A DNA stretch of 19,352 bases from JAGLRQ01 sp965369805. GTDB lineage: Bacteria > Auribacterota > UBA6266. Location of the stretch: the NCBI GenBank assembly GCA_965369805.1, contig CBDURG010000024.1, positions 1 through 19,352 on the forward strand, in the 5' to 3' direction. Below, one piece after another: positions 19,001 to 19,352 of the stretch. The notes beneath the pieces are model-generated. The model worked only from the letters and a program-made list of their open reading frames with translations. It was not told the DNA's origin and made no database searches. The stretch's first letter is position 1. Each line of letters starts with the position of its first letter. The position numbers and the translations under genes are program-made.

Positions 19001-19352
19001 CCGCGGCGTTAAGCCAGACGGTCTATGGGGAGTCTGAGGCAGCCCGCGCGTTAATTATAAACGCGTATAAACTTTTTTCTGAAACGGTAAAGAGGATAAT
19101 ATTCGCGGATAGCCTGCTTATGGTAGATGACCCCGCGCTGCCGGCGTATGAATCGTTAGGCCCTGATGGTAATGGATATTTAGGGACATTGGCGTTTGAC
19201 ATAGACTACCCTGACTGCAAGGTTGTTAATGTGTTAGAAACCGGCATGGGAGACGCGATTTACGCGATAATGCCTGAGGCGGCGCCTGTCGTAAACAATA
19301 ACAGTAAACTGGTGTTTGAAACAGACGATCCCGCGGATCCTTCCGATTCCGG
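1009..19352 (+). CDS. Giant exported multidomain protein (glycoamylase / glycosyltransferase / repeat scaffold), 3' end beyond window
   Basis: One frame is open from just after the TGA at 976 to the window edge: at least 6,114 codons from this ATG. An ATG at 997 adds four residues; I prefer 1009 because of GGTGG upstream. Residues 1-51 are a signal peptide with a hydrophobic core at about 24-43 and an ALA-A cleavage site at 48-51. Then follow beta-rich adhesion and sugar-binding domains (52-1980), a PF10091-type glycoamylase domain (1997-2424), a beta sandwich, a GT2/GT84-like glycosyltransferase region (2625-3381), and divergent repeat modules carrying a HExxH peptidase-like and a PPP phosphatase-like domain. 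The role is inferred to be cell-surface glucan synthesis or remodelling, perhaps in attachment to or attack on other cells. The domain mix and size fit giant Omnitrophota proteins. Uniform codon use and continuous domain homology make an assembly artefact unlikely. Separate entries describe the parts. Confidence 0.9.
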   Translation, partial: MGELNSKRQDFLASLGLWCNGSRLVSLLPFFIFITAFAFTAIVRDTSALAAERYAKNMSVTYDCAEDDTISVPFFGYTTAYRVIATFPKYYEYLPLRTKERCQPDWRGWVPHPPPHITCYDHVNRRLLYLMRGLGTGGDWWRKPLVLDELEFDEEEGTVGTYISRAEVDRPVEVNPEAPDITGRYVWTGGADSYVFYYRDYVADDRGDLRCVYESEETGGVFSDSIVLDFGGDVGKPCSSALEVGGKTLQIPHVVYHDALNGNLKYMNKPAKVFFLAKNYSSAVGFTTVGHVSLSGGMDEDENPLPGETLLGSGSLIFNNAELPYDLKRPKFLVAQYYDPVGGADVEVKVFGQTVGSFVSKATKPAMEIIREAEDYMPVYSSPIEELYPVWHESASSKQTLKGTGIAVFKVDFAAGIENLAAETISLSYTDVVGGSQVSLWIDGIRQFEFTSQKTLDPDVAGEAAYKDSPVVTLHEPAKDPDAPPIPAEENQGVRDSGGHVVEVMISGNGSFELDCIHVIGGPKLKRSPLIPIDDDIALKADDGVDIRFDINSGSSELEFYSFELSGWSDPMVITTGSEHAIKPFNGAIDEVQIYSRALDMDEVRSKITGIIAGTVTDGLGDYIEGVNITAGLESVLTGADGGYSISGLSSGSYTVTAGAVAYIESSVVDVEVIENKAVTVNFQLSSLAPEVGIFTGIVSDDLDTPVEGVSITAGLTSAVTAADGTYTMVDVMAGTYDITAFKAGYNEEEVLGEKLIKNKTVTVDFMLTGDNTAPVISTHFPEVDSVVSSNSDIEIVFDDWMDTASVQSAFLLRDTAGSLPAVSGSFKWDGKKLIFIPDSLLVNGVEYTVTVDVAAKDLADNIITAPYVWTFSVLPDSGLTASWNFDEGIGTTAFDISGSGNNGNVAESSMWVSEGKRNTALSFDGMTNRVRVQDSVSLDISGEISLMAWVKVSSLEDGKHQDIIDKWGGDDASEPCYELKIEGDSVVWGISADGVTGTWVVSNTSLTANEWTHIAAVSDGITMKIFINGVEDPNTVPAPASIYISDEDLCIGNSIKTENVGEYVSIAYDNVLKNLRVAYYDGSKKNLKYINKGIEGVWSDPIVLDDGLEGTNDVGKHVVLALDAYGLPHVAYYDATEGNLKYTFYNGATFEWEEPEVVDGGANDVGVRISLGVDSNGYPHIAYYDVTDGNIKYAYKDGSGWNYEYIESGGNNCGQFISLKIYPQEDEARHDWFDSVFIGYYDASSETVKMTYKKRFADSSWIPAETAFSDSAGKYVSLDFAEYASPAEKIIVDGKEIDSDGAVLYDDVHMNIEAFVLPGWWRKETMRVEVIGGSTADNVVQLNIMKRLADRDYWAQIIAMYSSGHLRLLPPAPTGEVSSCFGSSVLMGGVKAPWPSKEATGNEIGINHEVEWPSCDIKKIVINPPEFYMDIYHRDGGSERAYWFAERGRAVLEVTNISYNTVDYPFTVLRSMWVSDNRCVLSHVFTEDLPYPGHHIMREEEGLIENYRDPWVLEGDWWAFHRPNYCPYNTSNPDTRIEVISPLGYAPVIEAESYISATGSIVTFPRISASGGATIRGVGEVTYALNIDEDIEDAVIKLRYSAVGIGEEGIEIFLDGVPVDIGIGIEPVFPLTENSDTYLMTRELYLTDLLTAGAHTLTFVLTALATTIELDYFSIYTAEEYIPLEDFIDFKYVMDSGVWFQSDLYDPDNPEDSLQYYYDRDNPTHYHGTEDNVSVRVVFDKSKVLDSDTEIVDTKVITVDDAYKLYSAGVATIDPENKKLLRWGNLDGDAAACKVDLIAAGVADLAGVLRSWEQSKEAYEDPDSLRKYGFLGMLVPSQDFSEADYLSYWVYNNGDPLRFKVRIEDSRGPRKKMTVDGKKIVFGVWESGWAGIEPRMVTDAADWENLVVDLTRSFSAHDTNWDEGWDPDEVLPEGATGKLDLTDITRICFLVDPEDGFATGVFWLDNIMRSRAPDTAPLEAFETDFYGWTGGDITDIEFLDMVEEDSFKYFWFEYNSENGLIKDGNWTGKPSSVSVVGFALTSYCIAVKRGWITEAQGRERAEKVLSTLWNAPQGDGETGTAGYKGFFYHFLDMNTGLRSGESELSSIDTALLLAGALTAGRYFGGNVQTLAKNLYERVEWDWMLNGGDTLSMGWMPGSDFLASRWEGYNESMLLYLLAIGSPTHPILASSWDSANWTRDYGSASEWSLYYVYEGPLFAYQYSHAYIDFYGKTVSGWNWFDNSRNAVLSNRQFCIDNKGTYPTYDYFCWGLSACPYKTDEEGGEGYRVYGAPPPSDAFHDGTVAPYAAAASVIFAPEYAIPTLRYMYQFKDELYKSYGFLASFNITSVSQGDYVEDQPFRKVETGDYKGWFSLQYLGIDQGITVLMIENYRSAFVYNQFMSIPEIKNAMNAVGLSTDVNFVPQGEDEAGDDYTYQPPSWIKGYNLSVSLTDGVFHNEGADKETVDPDTGMTYLGNRALKVEWGEKHLGLINVMYDFHHDDEAAPPGRAGNYTDLTLDGKNTLTLWAKSNTDNDFPIRGTIYWDEPGVDDSTGEPLPGDEGEGEMLGTETYTGGGEWQKLSWYYGDVPEANDIKVVYIYPHANEPDDGGSLYMDNLNVELLAPPEGFPWFPIFIPFLDDLIEQLLEKEVDIQDIITILTASAVAPYMIKFLKDHLAGMKGFTQMVKDWRVYVNQWAVDHPNHTFFGLLWTTRGIFALESFRNMQTAFLGEAPMTAQSINSLGFGLGYLFSLNLAFANLSRLMISQFLDKLLLDRNIAYEDYSAGIPDSQRMIASFPGIYIDLQLAPDVNGDLVESEEETRRMFRDDIFGKIREAIETNMDPNSNIIWHYNSDSKGPAGAIEIEEAQFLIDWLKANHPNVQFSWMHRRPVYYELIGANGQKRGWELKGGAIVMLLQWLRGDAPGEGYREIGPDKMWDSYLGTHTVEEVFGTEDSPVPVANYFFIDPGDYPAPGAVIRMAEACGSPENLANRYISYAPDCTIGNADAAMITQLFATARTEMRAVERAIWKLYAFTPSYGKFGGKVAQCWDVWKDHQLPEQTVLGEDLPLCLLLSQTADKWRVGYADRSKVLESGPVSLIAELMTAIKWGFQDPTVAALAGFNAKVFPYFTNKLKTVGGPMVAPFTDMFERWRIRSNLFARFGDIALLSLFSIDLMAKMNPGYISAKSPENALIAYAASMISLVLLPRIDAWYKEGGVREVATRLILDVPTLTMMMLAGMETKSWELAKALKAYRNNDCVFNIPRPSLTEYQFKPDMFAMPPILDGDAKKWKRSIMGNTWRNFAISWSVIGYAIASGEPLLSWYNFPLFLSWGGGAQAAAWVTARASWKDAFSELGPRSEALYDWIRALLAKARLKELDMDEITPEYPLTELAGGVAAEGKECIGTLAEMDETLWVTYDLTTGTHTLLDGDVQIAELKYELSETGEHILIKELTVEGPLGPLAAAEAARWLIIYTFERIYAANRMKDSPPADPGYIAGVDTLPDYAWLALVSLFDDGYLTEAIAPAPMPGHITQGIIDADGLSSAPFTIGGEYLIKTEGYSFEENEMPKDVVIIWNDEKLLNKYSLLSMLDTRAGLKDGLFDAGLISQWMGAEFVTGSMVAMSLMYYDDFKDVYEVVYRISPTEHFTFTVVSQSKAGLSFVNSLEYIIGDILIPVDSHWSLLPEGERGIPKPGGWVDLVDREIMTAQFISYIDRGNYLMLSEFVTKPAIDKVNDSLRKEACALYKIWKATGEIPQNLISQKVRYFTGVDSERYAVFIDLGETKEVAGLSDLFIHATDVVEGAMPLKEHIGHDYAPAAPVIPENAYAIAGFGDAMLSDGMTLDEVETLINSAIAPIDYVAADKAINILRGLTTVLTRADLLLSGVPESVITQVELTALRNLFYGTANADGIGSVLTNPDALGFVEVFEGVYQAEVINTAYILGGYSIEEMAAYYTNPDPNQNPWAARGWTLAGFTAPYSGEKAVTGVEDYDFGTGTAHITYYGMIRDDYLIKLGLFDEGLLEEWIGEPLPGSFDLNVIALGFGSYKRNYQITYIAGARKVDFVFVVAFNVDEMPISLRDQFQYYMKPSYDYWLPIVGEDGVPVPRIGSAKGVLDEYGKSFEIGTRGLVSEYSRGSYEFELAIQKIDISAIHDMLIMKESSALYQIWRATGPNEILGFQLYDLASGNVAYELSKTLGIRFPQYFDFDVGNPAVTFAILYKNIGNMLVGNITDELPATVENEKAILIGIYNAMRAEGRNDQWIIDKFETELSAEANPLALEKAIEIIEKGVSISWTDGAADFDVMKRAVQKALIPGFYGLEGELLHGLFPGIEGEVYIKNIEGRYWRSDCMCDYFILDIETNKGTKQVRIAVENTREGGLPVITEAEAWRKALADYNLDIGLPTYGERIEFSYISPEGSIVTKYIHVGEYRLGTPVGEKLAQLEKGSPDYLAVLEAQARVYASIYKATQMPFIVQGEERLKTVLAHPLEVWLTESGSAVALNFAYMNSYGGYSPYAFFLLYFTAIPQYLTYPTPFIKAVESILGISFLEQVSAEAPAIELIPIKAAIDSYLAGIADDGIITIRELLIALGFEDSQMGYSVALETWIAQLFGKTITIDSVSYTFPSELVSVEDYRQMYEIIDAALGIEGVAVDTYAWSNTQVAGQMSYVLSELLEELSDFDWKMLEVIGITSLAELESVLNSPDGYTTAKDYIVTAKTVFAMLSLSPDNVSDFTSKVQMRLRQYESLTVLPAERFFVTGSDHAELVAAAYEYKGGEYSISPGMYMVGFNFIWCSSIGSYLHELTHNQVDAGMVNKLFETYDPNSAATYFAALMNSGIVKTGYFSATAEGSADTGVMYKSQILDNVFSGEVPDRSLGMAGYKIGTYDFGFFETISKGMGVFSSQASLQILLYFAFHGMEVKGDSIRADMDLFQKCAEIYKDQGYGEGWYDRLFAVDYLYYCLTTTGDIIPPLDWLGVGDVVIEKITNPARFTFLIDGKIEVWGSDGRIEVITRALFGAWYCEGDYIYEFSTFSSAGEVAVGGLSLSESIAPNVNYIYDSDGNFTMLEPEFTLFPADLGAVPASYYFVYYPNAVEMWYENSKLGKLTWVVDDGVNIKIEMVNLYTEIIDTTVFKYEEVARGLILRACKYNLDTIVVGASKILFPLFLMGEGTPLSKAYNSLGPVPAEGYLSALSDSVVHLDYKEAKIEISGMENAPITIKTNIPELGYHTYTYGPETKTAAITWIDTELLTVVGSLKLTEIRSGIKQSLFDQGLFHVWMTEQGIPIEQEAFAVTLEYMASGGYKYMYKLAYSGQEAAVGIKVIGDNSIDYQINDIMIPTIAYWSDPSVPYAIADGYRIVNDSEIFIREWIEGIDGIEYIEELRALGMSEQEIANSMFRKMAGALYKIWKATDGVMVDDITLRNVLFNDLRKAIFFDLDHSHLKAAFAGLFGSHVMDLKFVIGFAAPPIPPPDNAYAILGYYDAMMEEVAAGKMTVEQMWNEISKLAAVDMEAYNKAVEIIEDAVVTGYVPYVIMSAEGGTFFIPDVHGGYEELVSLLINGGIIESGGNLGDPGVFSVKDDVFTYAGGNTLLVFLGDLINQGAYADKVVLLAGALEVQTDVIALWGNNETRLFQAHSLYEENPVYNGLESTLITLKQFGYTDEQIVTFIAAFFKETAPNASLSELLEEGPVGVMSGLNSEATEYIKWLQKNPVIAKIILANGERCLVMHAGLTRNALDAIKASPGTDIWSKFNNAVMTSPEVFYSIIGTYPEAWINDTALLEEILTLFEVDKIMVGHANRAGWQKLPHQLKLVGSEVVAGDAVFAQRVIYALDNLTMAKAVGGYSVEFSALMHDGVSYSVVTSDEFPSPIIQSPESFDFRAGDSTDKLFVRGDGRRVLIHRMQFNDWYCADSKWNYVFSDYYGNPVGQINVNPNLGQLIEITFFEDGVTNKFALPCSVLDVDVISSGYYFVVSGDKVTMYHKNIELGYAKCSVEAGDEDLWIKELVTYTAALSQTVYGESEAARALIINAYKLFSETVKRIIFADSLLMVDDPALPAYESLGPDGNGYLGTLAFDIDYPDCKVVNVLETGMGDAIYAIMPEAAPVVNNNSKLVFETDDPADPSDS
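1066..1107 (+). terminator. Terminator-like hairpin inside the first codons of the giant gene
   Basis: AATGGCAGTA (1066-1075) and TACTGCCATT (1088-1097) are perfect inverted repeats. Four inner pairs (one G-U) extend the stem to 14 base pairs around a GGTT loop at 1080-1083. T-rich sequence follows immediately (1096-1107). This is the form of a Rho-independent terminator. It overlaps codons of the giant frame that encode the hydrophobic core of its signal peptide. It could be an attenuator. Alternatively it could end a separate leader RNA, which would require translation to begin downstream and would lose the signal peptide. Folding energy was not computed. Confidence 0.55.
1162..2100 (+). 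other. N-terminal mature region with PHxxYxD-type repeats (residues 52-364)
   Basis: The first about 130 residues after the signal peptide are rich in Trp, Pro and Cys and are not recognised. From about 1585 the sequence shows two units of a propeller-like repeat: SYVFYYRDYVADDRGDLRCV, then IPHVVYHDALNGNLKYMNK. The pattern PHxxYxD...GNLKY is the same as in the better preserved repeats at 4201-4770. Such repeats occur in secreted bacterial and archaeal proteins and probably form beta-propeller blades. No catalytic residues are visible. Confidence 0.5.
2101..2832 (+). other. CBM-like domain and isolated LamG C-terminal end (residues 365-608)
   Basis: IIREAEDYMPVYSS (from 2113) followed by a beta-rich stretch with VSLWIDGIRQFEF and FELDCIHVIGG resembles a family 6/35-type carbohydrate-binding sandwich. 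Its typical start, EAE-x-Y, and its closing F-x-L-D-x-I strand are both visible. Next, 2761-2832 reads PFNGAIDEVQIYSRALDMDE, the diagnostic final strand of a LamG/concanavalin-like domain. The usual front of such a domain is not evident before it. Predicted role: glycan binding. Confidence 0.5.
2839..3318 (+). repeat. Two tandem CnaB / carboxypeptidase-regulatory-like repeats (residues 611-770)
   Basis: Copy one (2839-3066) contains GTVTDGLGDYIEGVNITAG, GADGGYSISGL, SGSYTVTA and NKAVTVNFQL. Copy two (3091-3318) contains GIVSDDLDTPVEGVSITAG, AADGTYTMVDV, AGTYDITAFKAGY and NKTVTVDFML. The two align along their whole length. The order GxVxD...P(V/I)EGVxITAG...(A/G)DGxY...GxYxITA is that of PF13620-type and CnaB-type seven-strand sandwiches. 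These usually act as stalks in secreted or surface proteins. Confidence 0.75.
3328..3636 (+). other. Big_5 (SbsA-type) Ig-like domain (residues 774-876)
   Basis: The stretch opens with APVISTHFPEVDSVVSSNSD, continues with IEIVFDDWMDTASV and KKLIFIPDSLLVNGVEYTVT, and ends AAKDLADN...WTFSV. This is the pattern of Big_5 Ig-like domains: P-x-(D/S) start, I-x-(I/V)-x-F-(D/S)-x-x-M, then P...L-x-x-x-x-x-Y-x-V-x-(V/L)...D-x-x-x-N...F-x-(V/T). Such domains are structural spacers in S-layer and glycosidase proteins. Confidence 0.7.
3646..4188 (+). other. LamG (concanavalin-like) domain lacking its last strand (residues 880-1060)
   Basis: LTASWNFDEGIGTTAFDISG, then NNGNV, ALSFDGMTNRVRVQDS, ISLMAWVKV, YELKIEGDSVVWGIS, NEWTHIAAVSDGITMKIFIN and LCIGNS follow the LamG_3 order (SWxFDEGxGTxAxDxSGxGNxG...ALxFDG...). 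Such jelly-roll domains bind glycans. The usual closing motif (F-x-G-x-I-D-E-V-x-I-Y-x-R-A-L) is absent here; an intact one lies about 1.4 kb upstream at 2761-2832. Confidence 0.75.
4201..4770 (+). repeat. PHxAYYD propeller-like repeats (residues 1065-1254)
   Basis: Four units can be read: LRVAYYDGSKKNLKYINKG, LPHVAYYDATEGNLKYTFYN, YPHIAYYDVTDGNIKYAYKD and a degenerate FIGYYDASSETVKMTYKK. The spacing is about 50-60 residues with a conserved S-L-x-(V/L)-D-x-x-G-Y-PH lead-in. They are the same family as the two weaker units near 1585-1820, so this blade type is present at two separate places in the protein. Probable beta-propeller; ligand unknown. Confidence 0.65.
4840..5650 (+). other. Unrecognised Trp-rich domain (residues 1278-1547)
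   Basis: About 270 residues that I cannot assign. They are rich in Trp, Tyr, Pro and Arg (for example LPGWWRKETMRVEV, VEWPSCDIKKIVINPPEFYM, LEGDWWAFHRPNYCPYN) and have an alternating pattern suggesting beta structure. Five Cys are present. The position between propeller-like repeats and a CBM-like sandwich suggests a binding rather than a catalytic part, but no function can be read. Confidence 0.4.
5653..6045 (+). other. CBM6/35-like carbohydrate-binding domain (residues 1549-1679)
   Basis: PVIEAESYISATGSI starts the domain and IELDYFSIYTAEEY closes it, with VIKLRYSAVGIGEEGIEIFL and AGAHTLTFVLTA between. EAE-x-Y at the front, the IKLRYS strand, an AGxHTLxF strand and a closing (I/L)-x-L-D-Y-F are the usual order in family 6/35-type galactose-binding-fold CBMs. 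Confidence 0.6.
6061..6990 (+). other. Beta-sandwich region before the glycoamylase domain, CBM11-like (residues 1685-1994)
   Basis: The second half resembles a galactose-binding-fold module of the CBM11/CIA30 kind: ADYLSYWVYNNGDPLRFKVR, KKIVFGVWESGW, DWENLVVDLTRSF, LDLTDITRICFLVDPEDG and VFWLDNI. The last pattern (L-D-x-T-x-I-x-x-I-x-F...(V/I)-x-x-D-N-(I/L)) is the family's end. A similar sandwich follows the catalytic domain (8290-8870), so the hydrolase-like domain is flanked on both sides. Confidence 0.5.
6997..8280 (+). other. Glycoamylase (PF10091, GH144-like) catalytic domain (residues 1997-2424)
   Basis: The domain shows the blocks of the family in order: EFLDMVEEDSFKYFWFEYN, SSVSVVGFALTSY-x-x-AVKRGW, LSTLWNAPQG, GYKGFFYHFLDMNTG (from residue 2083), ELSSIDTALLLAGAL (D2109), WDWML, GYNESMLLYLLAIGSPTHPI (E2171), QYSHAYIDF, a (D/N)N-S-R-x-A strand, WGLSACPY, HDGTVAPYAAAAS, and LGIDQG...MIENYRS. 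This alpha/alpha-barrel family includes GH144 endo-beta-1,2-glucanases and the internal domain of NdvB cyclic beta-1,2-glucan synthases. It appears complete, about 430 residues, with the acidic residues of the family blocks kept. Behind the signal peptide it should act outside the cytoplasm, most likely on a beta-glucan; the substrate is not proven by sequence. Confidence 0.85.
8290..8870 (+). other. Beta-sandwich domain after the glycoamylase (residues 2428-2621)
   Basis: The segment reads NRALKVEWGEKHLGLINVMY, then TLTLWAKSNTDNDFPIRGTI, GGGEWQKLSWYYGDVPEAND and SLYMDNLNVELL. A-L-K-V-x-(W/Y), a L-x-(F/L)-W-A-K strand, G-x-W-Q-K-L and the closing Y-x-D-N-(L/I) are typical of galactose-binding-fold sandwiches attached to glycosidases. 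Probably glycan binding. Confidence 0.55.
8880..11160 (+). other. GT2/GT84-like glycosyltransferase region with hydrophobic helices (residues 2625-3384)
   Basis: The core (about 9480-10420) follows the processive GT-A plan: IIWHYNSDSKGPAG (D2851, nucleotide-binding position), SWMHRRP then RGWELKGGAIVMLLQWLRG, NYFFIDPGDYPAPGAV at the DxD position (D2963, D2966), YGKFGGKV, the acceptor-side LGEDLPLCL (E3062-D3063), a VLESGPVSLIAEL strand, and IKWGFQD at the QxxRW position (W3105). Downstream are hydrophobic helices (for example NALIAYAASMISLVLLPRI and the Gly/Ala-rich FLSWGGGAQAAAWV). Family enzymes make beta-glucans from NDP-sugars; NdvB also pairs this fold with a PF10091 domain. Two motifs are atypical (DPGD instead of DxD; Gln missing from QxxRW), so activity is uncertain. 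Membrane insertion is plausible but not certain. Confidence 0.55.
11190..12612 (+). repeat. Scaffold module, cycle 1 (residues 3395-3868)
   Basis: First recognisable cycle of a composite repeat. I label its parts A (beta, WYC), B (helical, E-A-R-x-L-I), C (beta, LFDxGLxxxWM), D (ALYKIWKAT) and E (helical, AYAIxGxxDAM). Here A is weak (near 11209), B is AEAARWLIIYTFERIY (11392-11493), C is 11701-12030 (VVIIWNDEKLLNKYSLL, LKDGLFDAGLISQWM, GDILIPVD), D is LRKEACALYKIWKATGE (12193-12252), and E is PENAYAIAGFGDAM...ADKAINILRG (12460-12600), preceded by a Pro/Ala linker (YAPAAPVIPENAYAI). I do not recognise a known family. Confidence 0.6.
12895..13872 (+). repeat. Scaffold module, cycle 2 (residues 3963-4288)
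   Basis: Part C is at 12973-13200: TAHITYYGMIRDDYLIKLGL, then LFDEGLLEEWIG and YQITYIAGARKVDFVF. Part D is MKESSALYQIWRATGP (13450-13506). Part E is EKAILIGIYNAMRAEG, followed by LALEKAIEIIEKGV (13711-13860). This copy is the most diverged; parts A and B are not visible in front of it, so C-D-E is the minimal shared unit. A further partial copy probably follows (next entry). Confidence 0.55.
13981..14640 (+). repeat. Partial, highly diverged scaffold module (residues 4325-4544)
   Basis: EVYIKNIEGRYWRSDCMCDY (from 13990) resembles part A, which reads AWYCEGDYIYEFS and DWYCADSKWNYVFS in later copies. AQARVYASIYKATQMP (about 14359-14400) resembles part D. Parts C and E are not evident between and after. 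Similarity is short, so this is a suggestion. The following stretch up to about 15230 is helical and unassigned. Confidence 0.3.
15231..15900 (+). other. Gluzincin-like metallopeptidase domain (residues 4742-4964)
   Basis: SIGSYLHELTHNQVDAGMV contains HExxH (H4793, E4794, H4797), preceded by a hydrophobic helix lead-in as in zinc peptidases. Forty-three residues after the last His comes AEGSADTG, an E-x-x-x-D motif (E4840) fitting the third zinc ligand of gluzincins (clan MA). The domain begins near PAERFFVTGSDHAELV and ends before the next part A copy. It follows unassigned helices and precedes cycle 3. Sequence around the motif is not a family I can name. Likely role: processing of the giant protein itself or cleavage of a target; activity is inference from the motif only. 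Confidence 0.55.
15940..17562 (+). repeat. Scaffold module, cycle 3, most complete copy (residues 4978-5518)
   Basis: All five parts are in order. A (15952-16330): FGAWYCEGDYIYEFS, PASYYFVYYPNAVEMWYEN, KLGKLTWVV. B (16384-16560): EEVARGLILRACKYNLDT, AYNSLGPVPAEGYLSAL. C (16690-17007): AAITWIDTELLTVVGSL, SGIKQSLFDQGLFHVWM, INDIMIPTIAYW. D (17158-17217): FRKMAGALYKIWKATDG. E (17392-17553): PPPDNAYAILGYYDAMMEE, YNKAVEIIEDAV. Parts C-E match cycle 1 and parts A-B match cycle 4. The phosphatase-like domain follows directly. Confidence 0.65.
17580..18432 (+). other. PPP-family metallophosphatase-like domain (residues 5525-5808)
   Basis: All five sequence blocks of the calcineurin-like PPP fold are present in order and spacing: FIPDVHGGYEEL (D5535, H5537), FLGDLINQGAYAD (D5586), LWGNNETRLF (N5616, E5618), LVMHAGLTRNAL (H5718) and MVGHANRAGW (H5786). 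These give the six metal ligands D, H, D, N, H, H. Three usual catalytic residues differ: GDxxDRG is GDLINQG, so Asp and Arg are lost, and GNHE is GNNE, so the proton-donating His is replaced. The domain may have weak, altered or no hydrolase activity. The long insertion between the GNNE and HAGL blocks (about 100 residues) is normal for the family. It sits between cycle 3 and cycle 4. Confidence 0.75.
18634..19352 (+). repeat. Scaffold module, cycle 4, cut by window edge (residues 5876-6114)
   Basis: Part A (18634-18990): FNDWYCADSKWNYVFSDYYG, SSGYYFVVSGDKVTMYHKN, ELGYAKCSVEAGD. Part B (19030-19191): SEAARALIINAYKLFSETV, AYESLGPDGNGYLGTL. These align with cycle 3 over about 190 residues without large gaps. 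The next part, a Pro/Asn/Asp-rich stretch, is interrupted by the end of the window, so the repeat array continues beyond it. Confidence 0.65.

Noticed and set aside
1..19352. CRISPR array, tRNA or rRNA genes, or a complete insertion sequence
   Set aside because: No regularly spaced direct repeats, no rRNA-like stretches and no cloverleaf were seen. Apart from the transposase tail at 674-766, no mobile element parts or terminal repeats are visible.

Overview
The window holds two genes, arranged divergently around a ~430-base intergenic region. On the minus strand, at the left edge, is a short secreted POTRA protein that looks like the start of a TpsB/ShlB-type outer-membrane transporter. On the plus strand one reading frame runs from about base 1000 to the end of the window without a stop. 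It is at least 6,114 codons long, is not finished at the edge, and fills about 95 percent of the sequence. I read every codon of that frame. The short ORFs found opposite it or in other frames are shadows.

The organism is probably an uncultivated Gram-negative bacterium. The POTRA/TpsB gene implies an outer membrane. The moderate GC content, frequent ATA and GCG codons, an ORF of this size and the mix of carbohydrate-active and peptidase-like domains fit the giant genes reported from Candidatus Omnitrophota (OP3). That placement is inference; no marker gene is present.

Layout of the giant protein (residues counted from the ATG at 1009): signal peptide (1-51); an N-terminal stretch of adhesion and sugar-binding beta domains (about 52-1980), with PHxAYYD-type propeller-like repeats, a CBM-like domain, two CnaB/carboxypeptidase-regulatory-like repeats, a Big_5-type Ig domain, a LamG domain and further CBM-like sandwiches; a Glycoamylase-type (PF10091, GH144-like) catalytic domain (about 1997-2424); another beta sandwich; a family 2/84-like glycosyltransferase core with flanking hydrophobic helices (about 2625-3381); then a long region built from divergent copies of one composite module. 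Two further enzyme-like domains are inserted in that region: a HExxH...ExxxD metallopeptidase-like domain (about 4740-4960) and a PPP-family metallophosphatase-like domain (about 5525-5800). Another module copy is cut by the window edge.

Taken together, a beta-glucan hydrolase-like domain and a glucan synthase-like domain share one chain, as in cyclic beta-1,2-glucan synthases (NdvB) but in a different order. That chain is extended by a repeat scaffold carrying a peptidase and a phosphatase. The scaffold repeat (module parts A-E, defined in the features) is the part I cannot match to any known family. Control also looks unusual. A consensus sigma-70 promoter is followed by a long leader, and a terminator-like hairpin lies inside the first 30 codons. 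The intergenic region also contains the C-terminal remnant of a Y1/IS200-like (RAYT) transposase.
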